From Stichopus chloronotus (taxonomy: Eukaryota > Echinodermata > Holothuroidea > Aspidochirotida > Stichopodidae), in assembly GCA_021234535.1 (NCBI GenBank), contig CM037843.1:8802979-8866978 (forward strand): a stretch of DNA of 64,000 nucleotides, given 5' to 3'. Of this stretch, positions 1 through 11,400 are shown one piece after another. Under the pieces are notes generated by a model. The model had not been told where the DNA came from and did not search any database. It was given only the letters and a program-made list of their open reading frames with translations. Numbering within the stretch: position 1 is the stretch's first letter; each line of letters begins with the position of its first letter. The translations under genes and the position numbers were made by a program.

Positions 1-252
1 TATGCTTTGAGAAGTTGTAAAGGTATTTAAAGTTCTGCATTTTTTTTTACTTCGCTCTGCAGATCATCCCAAGTCATGGTACCAATGTAACGGAGAGTAA
101 GTTATGAGGATTTAAGTCTGAAGTATGGTATGAAAAGATTGGAGTGGACACGACTAGTACTCCCAATTAACTGTAAATAATTAACAAAACTATAAGGTGA
201 AATATTGTGTAGCCAACTGAATACGAAAATAGCAACGTAGCACCTGTTTACG

Positions 253-792
253 TCAGTAAACATTGAGAATATTCGAATTTGTAAAAGATTGGTGCGGTGT
301 GATGAAGGTAATCGACACTGCGAACATTACGAACAGCTCTCTTCTGGAGGATAAAGAGGCTGCATGGGTGCCTCCCCAAACGATATTACAATAAGTAAAG
401 TAAGGGAGTGTAAAAGTGTTGTACAATGTAATCATAATGTGTCTAGGAAGAATATATCTAAGAGGATTGAGGATGCCGACTCCTTTAGAGACTTTAGAGC
501 CAGTATACTGAATACGGTTATTCCAGCTAAGGTGTTTGTCTAAAAGAACACCAAGGAATTTGGCGACATTGGAGATAAGAATATTTGCCCCACAGAGATG
601 AGTGCTATATATTAGCGTTACAATTGACCCTCTTAGAAGGTGAATTGAATACAATAAATGTAGTTTTCTCTTAACATTAAGTGACAATTTGTTCACACAA
701 AACCAATTACGTGTATTAAACTTCTTCTGGACATTGTCCAAACAGAATGCAATATTGGGATTGGAAGGAAACATGTGGGCCCTAAAGCCCAT
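253..792 (-). pseudogene. Non-LTR retrotransposon reverse transcriptase fragment
   Basis: This 179-codon reading frame matches the C-terminal part of a LINE reverse transcriptase of the Jockey/CR1 type. Visible landmarks are the KLSLN segment (residues 35-39) that normally follows the catalytic YxDD block, the KFLGVLLDKHLSW segment (78-90), and PYFTYCNIVWG (130-140). The catalytic YxDD block and the endonuclease domain are absent. Upstream on the minus strand (right side, about 793-950) the frame meets stops, so this is a decayed 5'-truncated copy rather than an active element. Family assignment rests on remembered RT consensus only; the exact clade is not resolved. Confidence 0.75.
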
Positions 793-967
793 TTTAGGAA
801 CTTCGGCAAAATGTTTCTCCTCCTACGGTTGCTCTTGTACAATGCTGATGGTTTGTCCTAATGATACTCTTAGTGGGACTTCCAGAGACTGTTCATCAAT
901 GTTTAGCCCAAGATTTCATGGTAGTTTTCAACCTAAATGACTTAGGACATGAGGGTCATGACTTTGT

Positions 968-1440
968 GTAGGGTTAGCTTGGTGGTTAGAGTGCATGTCT
1001 TTCAATCACTGCGTCCCTGGATCAAATCCCGCTGGAACCACTTGAAAATTTTCCGGGGACTAAAATTAGTTGTTCAGTAAAGCTGTTTTCAGTGGGGTTG
1101 AGGGGGTTATTTGGTGATTTCAATTGGGGGATCCTGTTGTCTGATTCAGGTCTTATCCGCTCCAGGTTTCTCGGGTTGCTGAGCTGGGCAGGTCCTCCAC
1201 CCCGCTCAACCTTTGGGAAAGTGGCTAAAACTTGGGGACACACTCTCGTCAGTCGGATGGGGACGTTAAATGGCGGTCCCGGAAGCAGGTTTAGGTTCGT
1301 ATGGGATTGCTGGTTCACCCCTGCCTTGTTACCCTCTGATCACTGTTCGAAAAAGAGTTGGCGAAATTCACCGGTGTTCCTCCACGATCAACGTGGAATA
1401 GGATCCCTTCATGAGTATTCATACTTTCTGATCCTCAAAT
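968..1440 (+). mobile_element. tRNA-derived SINE (degenerate)
   Basis: The 5' part (968-1040) is tRNA-like: an A box at 975-994 (TAGCTTGGTGGTTAGAGTGC), a B box at 1019-1029 (GGATCAAATCC), and ACCA at 1037-1040. T-stem and acceptor pairing are poor, so it is not a functional tRNA. The body that follows is GC-richer than its surroundings. It contains the block GGATGGGGACGTTAAATGG (1255-1273), followed by CGGTCCC, which resembles a central domain conserved in several invertebrate SINE families. The 3' end is not sharply defined and 1440 is a guess. Confidence 0.6.
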
Positions 1441-2244
1441 ACGAAACTAAAACATATATACTTCATTTAATTTTAGCCTTCCATAGTTTCTTCAGTGCAC
1501 GCAGCAACCTACTTCTGTGAGCCTAATTCATTAAGTTATGGTTTTTTATTGGTCGAAATCGTAGGCGTGGAATGGGCTTGTTGCCAAACTTCCACTCATT
1601 CAGAGCAGAGCAGGCTGTAAATCCAAAAGTACGGTAAACCTGTGACTACATATTTTAAACTACTACTTGCGATAACACTGTAATTTTGTACTCTGCTTTT
1701 ATTTTGTCTGTCATTTGTGTCCGTTTTCGATCATTTGCTCTTGGCTTGAGAAAATATATATTGTGTAGATGGACTGCAAGGAAAGTTCCTAAGGACGACA
1801 TTTGTATCATCATAGTTTCACGTTTCCACCGTAGTTAAAATTGTCATGAACACACGTGAGAACAAGATCAGCAGAGATAGCAGCAACTCTAGCTGTACTA
1901 TAATCTTACATATGGCGGCGGACTGTTGTTGAACGCACAGACTCTGCATGCTGTTAACGCTGACGTGATATAGTGCTGTAAGAGGCTTACTAAGTATCGA
2001 TTAAATTGAAACTGAAGATTTTAGTGGTCATCTCTCGTATCCAAGTCAGTCATAACTGTTACAGGGAAGTCTGTTTTGTCAAAGAACGAGTTCTCGTTTG
2101 ACACACTGCGTGCAGTTTATCGTCACAGTTTTTAACAACACACGTCTTGGAAAGTCAGGGTAATCTGCATTTCGTACTGACTGTCGTAATTTAGTCCTGT
2201 GTGACGGAATAGGCTCTGGCCTAGGTTGTTTTACGTTTTTAATC
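1441..2244 (+). promoter_or_regulatory. Upstream region and probable 5' UTR of arginase
   Basis: No coding signal is visible here. The stretch lies between the SINE and the arginase start codon, so it should hold the core promoter and 5' UTR. I see no convincing TATA box at a sensible distance and cannot place the transcription start. The start codon at 2245 has an A at -3 and G at +4, a good animal initiation context. Confidence 0.35.
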
Positions 2245-2439
2245 ATGGCGGCTTCGACTATGACACGGCTGTTTGCTTCTCGGTGCAAGGCTATAATTTC
2301 ACCATTTGGGTCATCAATGCGACGGTTCAACAACGGAAGCATCAATCCCAAACCACAATCTCTGAAATACTTCAGTACAGTCAATAAAACGGGAAAGAAA
2401 AGTGTGGGGGTTCTCGGAGTGCCTATCAGCAAAGGGCAG
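2245..2439 (+). CDS. Arginase exon 1
   Basis: Codes residues 1-65: the putative mitochondrial presequence and the first beta strand ending ISKGQ. It closes in phase 0 at the donor CAG|GTAGGT. Reading on past 2439 gives an unrelated open stretch to 2592, which is intron. Confidence 0.93.
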
Positions 2440-5400
2440 GTAGGTTTTAGGGAAACATTCTGTGCACTACTAAGTTTAGAAGTGGAGAAGCCGTTTCTAG
2501 GTGGATGGAAGAAACGCACATTTTGCCTTTTGACGATATTGTTTGTATTGCAAATGTTCCACTTTCCCAGGTTGACCCTATCTCCCGGCTGAAGGCTAAG
2601 GCCTGTTCAAGGCCAAAGGCAGCCAGGCGTACACTGGACAGTAGAAATGCTAATAGTAATACTAGGCCGAAGGCTCAAGTTAGTGCATAGCTACATTGCA
2701 TGCATATCAGGCCTAGCAGCAGTTGCACTGCTAAAGCAAGTAGTTTCTGAGACTTGAGTTTGCCATGATTGTAGATTTGTATTATGACATACCCAATCTT
2801 AATATTACTAGGAAGACTGGTAGGCCCCTCTATTGTTACTATTTGTAAGATGTAAACAGACTTGTCCAGAATTTCAGTGCTGCCTCTGGGCGTCAGTCTA
2901 GCTTAATTCGGTGCCATATTATTGTTAGTCTGGCGCCTAACTTTGTACTGGGAGTCTGGTATATTACTTACAGTTAAAACGTTTTTAAACAAGTAACTTG
3001 CCCCTCATTGTAACATACTGCATGAACAGGCCTTGGTTCATCTCCTTGCGTGAACCAAGCCGTTGCGGAGGTATAATTATTACTTGAATAATTTACCAAA
3101 TGCCATGAAAATTCATCCTTCACCCCAAACTGTTGGAACAGAATTTGCATAACTATTTGCTGAGGGACTCTTGAATATTTTATGTATTTCTGTACTAGTT
3201 CAAGTCACATGATGTAAAACGATCGTCTTTGTTTACAATTTATTATTAAAGAGGCTCATTGAGTTGTTTTGTGAAATTCACTCAATTTTTCTAAACCGGT
3301 CAAGTTTCCTTCACATACTAATGACAAACAGTCAAACTAAAGGATCCCGAAGTTTTACATACGTTGGAACATTAATGAGTGAGTAACCAAGGATTAAATT
3401 TGGTTTTTGAAACTTCGTGACCAGACATTTTCACATTAGTACATTCACATGCACACAATCAGAGCAAGTAACGGTCAAAAATTCGAAAAAATTGACAGTT
3501 TGCATATAACTATTGGATGTGAAACTTGATTAATTATGCTAATTGTGAGTATTGTCGTGTGTTTGTATACTTCAAAATCACCGCAATCTTTACTGATATC
3601 AACTCAATGAGCCCCTTTAAATTGCCTATAGGCTTATGGGCTATAGGCCTAGCCTGCACATGTCTTTGTTTTCATTTGGGATTTGGATCTCCTTGTTAAG
3701 TATATGACAATTTTCTTCGACCACTTTCTTTCTTTTTGTACAATTAGAAGTCTACAGTATGTATATCCACTTTGTATTTAAGGAAAAACAAAATTAAATC
3801 AATGAAATACTAGTATACTGTACCTTGTGGAAATAAAACACACTGTTGAAAGTTGCAATGTGGAAATGTCATCTAGTAATGTTAGACTGATTGACTACTG
3901 AAGAAAACTTTTAAGTCATGAAACTAAACAATATTTTTCTCTATAAATGGTGAAACCATGTCTCAATAGCATGTTGAGTTTGCTAGTTATGAATTTTCAA
4001 AGAAACACAGTATCAGCTACTTCAAAATGGTACATTGCACTATGGGAAATCTGTGATGATATCACCCAGTCACAACTACTCGAATATCCTTTGTGTTTCT
4101 TGATAATCTTAACTGTCTTAAAAAAAACCTTGACTGGCTTAAAAGAATCTTGTGACCTTACTTATGTAATTTCTATGTATATTATGCATCCTATTTACAT
4201 TTTTGCTGGTGTCAAACTTCAACGTTTCATAAGTGCTTCAATTTTAAAGAAAAACAAAGACATCTTACAATAATATGCCACAGTTACATGGCATTTTTGT
4301 AACCTCAAAGCAACTGAAAATCTTTCTTGACCAAGAGAAGTCTCTCTACAAATAGCAATATATATATATATGAGTTAGGTGCAAGATTTTGGCATGGGGT
4401 TTGAAATGCCTGAGGGGAAAAGTATTTTCTTTCATTCAAGAACCAATTCACTCGTCAGTATTCTGTACCTTAAAAGCAATAGGGCAACTTTGGTGTTGTG
4501 TTATATTTATATATGAGATATTTGTATATGAGAGGTTCGAAGATTGCTAAATCTGAGCTGTTGCTGGCATTAATGTGCCTATTCTATGAGCATAGATCTG
4601 TGAAGGCTAATCAAATAACAAAAAACCTCACAGACATTATTGTACAGTGTATGGTTGAAAAAATAGTAAAACATTGAATACACTTAGTGGATAGAACCTC
4701 CAGCCCTTTGGAAGACAAATTTGTGAATATGCAATGTATAGTGAAATGTTACATCTTTGCATTTTCTTGAGTGTGTTCTGTGCTCTTCGCAATGTTGGTA
4801 TTCTAGAACATTCTGATCTTCATCATGAAATATGATTTATAAGTCAGTCCTTACAATATCTCCTCAAAATGAAATTTTCATGCACAAATTACGAAGTTTG
4901 CGGTATCAGTATATTGTGCGGTAATTACTGTGTTACCTAAATACAGACACAAACTATGCCACAGCAGTTACTACAGGAGTGTGTTCAACTGTTAACTTTG
5001 ATATAACTTTTCTTTCAACAAGTTGACCACTGCAAGAGAAGTTTTAGTTATTTTTAATTTTTAAATAAAAGGTAGTGTGTTTGTACTATTTGATATGTAG
5101 AATGTGTCACACACATGTACTGTTAAGTTTGTAACTACAGTAGCTTTATAATTCCTCACAATAATGGAAATTAACAGTTTCTTTCTATGGTTCATTCCTT
5201 TCAAGTCAAAGCAAGGAGTGCTTTATGGGCCAGCATCCATAAGAGAAGGAGAGCTCATCAAGAGAATCAAAGGGCAATGTAAGTATCTGCAGTATTTTAA
5301 TTCCTGTGAACTTGATTGCCTTAATCGTCACATTTAGATAGCAATTAACAAGTATACTATAGACCTAAAAGTAGCTGTAATGTCTGTAACTCCAGAGACC

Positions 5401-8400
5401 TAGTTTTGACTGTAGATATAAAGAGAAACTTCAATGCTGTATCAAAAATCTCTATTGTGGTAAAAGGCATGATCTTTGAGTACTAATGTTATTAGGGAAA
5501 AGTTTGTAAGTTGTAGCACTGAACACAAATCAATTTAAGTTAGTGTCCATAAATCAGAAATAGTTTTTAAACCATACCAAAGTATCTAATTTCACATCCA
5601 CTGTTGATGCCATTTTGACCCAAATATGTCCCTTCTCGCATGAAAATGGTAGCAAGATATCAGGTGTTGCCAAAGAATCTGGCATGTAAGATTACATAGG
5701 CCTTCAGTTAAATTCGATGATTTAAGTACACAATCCATGACCAGTATTGTCAATAAGCTGAATCAGTACACCCTTGTCATATGCTCCAATAGCTAGCAAA
5801 CCAGTGCCCCTGAAAATAATGGTACTTATTTTTTCATGTAGGTCCACATGTTCCCAAATTTGAACTTGGAGTTTTTTTTATTGCAGCAGTAGTAAGAATG
5901 TGAAAAATTTGTAATGACAAAATTTCAATGATGCATGCTCAGACTAATCTCATATTAAACATACATATCAATTATTGTGAGTTGAAACTGTGAAAACCTG
6001 AGAAATGAAAGTTTTGAGTGATGACATATATTGTGGTGGACCACATTAATAAGAATGTTTGGTTATGTGTCCTGTTAGACTGTACTTGTCCTGTACTATT
6101 TGTCATAGCCCAAACCCAATTCCTTTTGCTTTTGAAACATCAAAACCACACAGTGTTCTTGAATTCTCATTAAGCTACAGTTAAATGCAGTTACTTTGTG
6201 CCCTTAGTTTTGGATTTTGCTAATGTGTTTCTCAAGTATAGTATAATTAAATAGCAATCATAATTCTTTGACACCATGGATCATCCTTTCGCAGAGTAGT
6301 GTACAGTATACGAAGTACCTGTAGTGGGAGCATACTGTACTCAATGTAACTGTTTTATCTTGTTGCCACAATGTTTGCCATGTCAGCAGAACTTTTCTTA
6401 TATGGCAAAGTCTACAATTCCTTCAGTTTACTTAGTTGCAGTGATAAACATATTGTGCAGTGCAAGTGTCTCAAATGTGTCTAAGCATACATTGTACATT
6501 TCTGGTTTACATGTGGTCATTGTGGTGGTGTTCGTTTTAGAAAATGTTCACCTGCAATAGTTTCAGCCAGAGGGTCTGATCCAGGATTTTTTTTCTTGGG
6601 GGGGTGGATGCATTAGATTTGGCACGCAATGTATGAGAGTGTCATTCATCGAAAGCATTTACTGTACATAGAAACATGGTAGTGATTTCAATAGGGTGTA
6701 CCTACGGTAGTCTCCCTAGTTTCTATACCAAAGTCGTGACAAGAAGAACAAACAGTGAGATGTCTGTGATATAATATTAAAGGCAAAAACTGATCAATTT
6801 GGGAAATTTTGGGGTGTGCACATGCACATGCACCCCACCCACCACCCTCCCATCCTAGGATCTGCCACTGAGTAAATTTACATTTTCTTGGCCCAAAGCA
6901 AGTTAAATATAGGTGTACATAATTTAATATGTTTACCCTCTAGTTCAAACCTTATCTTGCTAGCACTGTAGCTGATACTGCAACCACAGCATGATTTTGC
7001 AAACCTTTAGGGTTAAAATCACACCTTTTCGTGTGAATGTTATGTCAATGTTTAAAACTGTGCGCGTGATTATCTTTTGTGGTGATTGGTTTGTTCAGTT
7101 CATCTAACTGTTCAGCAAGGACCATGCAGCAAGCCCTATGCAGAAGAACATGCTTGCAGTTTGGATACAAATACATGTGTCAATGAGTGAGCACTTTGTG
7201 GTTTTGTTAGAAATATCGTAAATTCATGTACTGTACAGTACAGTGTGGTGGCATAGTACTGTACTTTCATTCCACTTTGTAAGTGGTGTTGGGCACCACT
7301 TCAGTTGATGGTAAAAGCACTAGTAAGTGATTGAACTTTTATCTTTAATTTTGTAATTATACACTGTCAGACGGTCATGAATATCTGAAGCAGGTGCAAT
7401 ATCAGGGATAGATTTAACCCATTACAACTGTTGGTACTGTACTTTAATCAACAAGTAAGTCTCGGGGCCCCTCCTTATTTACAGCTTGTGAGGGGCCCCA
7501 AAGAATATCAAACCTGCAATACAGTGCTCTACTAACTGCACACATTTGATGGGTACCTGATTAGAAAAGGCGCTGTCCAAAGTTTTAACGCAATCTGGAT
7601 CTCATAAAATGAACTGGTGGTATAAAATCATCTTTCAAGGTTGCAGCGTTTGCCCAGGGATTCATTCAGTCAGCAGTTGCTAACTGCATGCTGCAAAGTG
7701 TATATCAACATTTACCCATACTATTTCATTTTCTGGATGGCTCTTTAAATACCCACTGTGTCTACAGCTTTATGGTTGCCTCAACTGTACTTGTACTTCA
7801 TCAGTGTAAACATTACCAGTACATACTGTACAGTACATTGACATTGTCAGTGCTCATACAGTGCGTGTCGTAGTTGCCAGGGTAGGTATATTGCACATGA
7901 AAAGGAATAAATGCCTCTGTTTAATACAGTCACTCTCTGGGGAGTTTTCCATCAGCTGATCAAATGAAATTATTCTACAGTGCCAAAAATTAATTCAATT
8001 TATTAGTACAATACAGTGCCATGGTAACCATGTGTAGTTGTTGTTGGACACGTAAATTTTACTGATAAAACTTTGTTTTGTCTTCATCTGTAAATTGTCC
8101 ATGATTTGCAAGCTAGTACATGTTGCACTAATCTACCATGCACAGGTACTGTATATAGTTACCATCGCAGAGTACCAAATTTTACTTGTACACTGTACTT
8201 AAGTCAGATAAGTTTAAAATAAAGAGAATAGATATATACAGAAGTTAGTTGCAAGAAAGAGCTTACTAATGTTAATTGTAGATTTTTTTTCAGTGAAAAG
8301 AAAAATTCCTACCATCGTGATTGTGTATGAGAGTGTTTATGACACTTAACTTGTTAACATGATACCTTGAGGAAGGTAATTCCTACAGTTGTGATACCTA

Positions 8401-11400
8401 CAGTAATATGTAGATGACCCATTGTAAATTTCTGGTGGAGGTAAAAGGTCATCTGAGTTTACCATCCAGGTCAAACACTGAGAAAATTTATTAGCATGAT
8501 ATCTTGAGGTTGGAATCATGAAAGTTGTTGATTTGTAGTATTGTGATGCATTATATCAAGTAGAAGGGCCCTATTGTTTTCAGTGGAAGTTAAAGGTCAT
8601 CTGAGGTCACCAGAGGTCAGATACTGAAAATGTTGTAAACATGATTTCTCAAGATAGGAGTAATGGAAACTTTTGATACTTAGCATTAATGTGTTACATC
8701 AAGTAGAAAAATGTTACTGTTTTTGGTGGTACTCAAAGTTCATCTGAGGTCACCAGAGGACAAACACTGAAGTCTTAAAATTTAGTTTGTAAACACAATA
8801 TCTCAAGATAGGAATCATGGAAACATGGACAGTACAATTATCTCAAGTAGGACTCATTTTTGGTGGAGGTTGAAAGTTGTCTGAAGAGGTCAGCCACTGA
8901 AAACTTAGTTTGTTAACAGTTAGTGTTTTCACGGGTTACTTGGGTACCTGAATTGCATTTTATTACCTAGATTCAAAATTATTATCTGAGAATTACAGCG
9001 CAACACAACCACTGTGTGAACACACTGTGTCGGATTGCCAAATTTCACCTATCATACACAGTTAATAGCTCAGAATGGAATTTTCTTCTTTTTCTTAGGG
9101 AAAATACTGTAGGTGGTTCTACTGTATTCATGAGAAGGTGTAGGTGAGTGTATGTAGTGTGCTAGTGAGATACCGCCATACAAATGTGATGTATGTTACT
9201 GTAGAAATACCAATGTTAACAATAAAGCTGCCCTTTTGGTCAGCTCACCTGGGCACCCGACGGGTATGAGAAAAAACCACCCAATCCCGACTTTTAGGAA
9301 TCGTTAAAACACTGAAGCTCAGAAGCAGAACTTAGTTGTTTTTGGTGGAAGTTGAGGGTCATCTGAGGCCACCAGAGTTCACACACTAATGACATTGTTA
9401 CCTCCATATCTCAAGATACAAGTTACAGAACCTTTTGAAACTTGTGAGTGTGTTATATCAAGTGGAAAATCCTATTGTTTATTGGAGGTCAATAATCATT
9501 CTATATCCTTAGTTGTCAAACACTGGACTTTGTCAACATTATATCTCAAGATAGGAATTATGGATACATTTGTATTCCTTGCTGAAGGCAGAAGGAATCT
9601 ATGCAATGGTGATGTCGTGTGTAAGCGTGTTTGTGCGTGTGTATGTGCTCTTGTTTTCGAGTGGGATCGAGGACCGAAACAATAGATTTTAGGTCCTCTG
9701 TAGAAAATTCAGTGGATTTCTCCAGTCCTCTCAAGATTAACAATAGACAGTCTATTAGGGTTGAGGAAGAGAAAACAAAAGAAAGCACAATGAGGTCCTC
9801 AGAATAATGTGTGTGTGTGTATGTGACACTTCTTGTAAACATGATACCTCAAGAAGGGTAACCATGATTGATCTCATACTTGGTGTGTGGGTTGGTCATA
9901 TTGAGTAGATGATCCCTATTGTTTTTGGTGGAGGTCAAAGATCATTTGAGGTCACCAGAGTTCGAAATGTGAAAACTTTGTAAACATGATATCTCAAGAA
10001 CAGTAACTTTGACTGATGTCATAATGAGTGTGGGTTGGTCATATTGAGTAGATGATCCCTATAGCTTTTGGTGGAGGTCGAAGGTCGTTTGAGATCACCA
10101 GAGGTCAAACTGTAAAAACTTTGTATACACAATATCTCCAGTTGGGTAACTGTGACTGATGTCATACTTGGATGTGTGGGTTGGTCATATTGAGTAGATG
10201 ATCCCTATTGCTTTTGGTGGAGGTCAGAGGTCATTTGAGGTCACCAGAGGTCAAACTGTAAAAACTTTGTAAACAATATCTCCAGTTGGTAACTGTGACT
10301 GATGTCATACTGCAATGTGTGGGTTGGTTTTATTGAGGTCAGAATGTGAAAACCTTGTAAACACAATATCTCAAGAACGGTAACTGTGACTGATGTCATA
10401 TGTATGTGTCTGTATGTGTGTATGTGACACCTCATTTTGAACACTGTAAACACATTGTAAACACAATATCTCCAGAAGGGTAACTGTGACTGATATCATA
10501 CTTGGTGTGTGGGTTGGTCATATTGAGTAGATGACTCCTATTGTTTTTTGCGGAGGTAAAAAAGGTCGTTTGAGGTCACCCGAGGTGAAACCTTGATAAC
10601 ACATTATCTCCAGAAGGGTAATGTTGACTGATGTCATACTTGATGTGTGGGTTCTGCATACTAGGTAGGTGATCCCTATCGCTTTTAGTGGACTTCAAAT
10701 GTCATTTGAGGTCACCAAAATAAAGGTTATTTGGGTTAAAGGCTTATTATTGTGGTGTTCCAAGAACAGTAACTGCAGTTGATCTCATACTTGTCATGTG
10801 GATAATTCATGCTTGTTACAATATAACCATGTAGCAAGGAATTACAAAGCCTTTTGGCTTTCTGGTTGGTTTTGATTAAATGGTAACCTTTGTAATCATG
10901 TGAGTGTATGTGTGTGTGTGTAATGTTTTTATGTGTGTGTGTATGTGTGTATGTATGTTTGTAATGCCTACCTTTTAAACATGATATCTTAAGAATAGCA
11001 CCTCCCATAGATCTCATATTTGGTATGTGGCTAAGCCTTATTGAGTACAAGAAGCGTGATGCTTTTGGTGGAGGTCAAAGGTCATTTGAGGTCAACACAG
11101 GTCAAATATTGAAAACCTTGTAAACACAATATCGGAAGAAGGGAAGCTTGTACAGATCTGATATTTGATTTGTGGATGGAACTTATTAAGTACAAATGTC
11201 TGTTGTTTTTTGGGGAGGTCAATGGTCATATGGGGTCAACAGGGGTCAAATAGTGGAAACCTTATAAATACAATATCTCAAGAAGTGAAGTTTGTTAGAT
11301 CTCATATGTGGTATCTTGGTGTACCTTATTGAGTACACGAAGCCCATTGTTTTTGGTATAGGTCAAAGGTCCTATGGAGTCAGTAGGGGTCAAGCATTGA

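Noticed and set aside
968..1040. Functional tRNA gene
   Set aside because: A and B boxes are recognisable but T-stem and acceptor pairing fail at several positions, and SINE-like body sequence follows.
2440..2690. Open continuation of arginase exon 1 and a second frame at 2505-2690
   Set aside because: The donor CAG|GTAGGT at 2439 joins in frame to exon 2 with conserved arginase sequence; the continuation has no family similarity.
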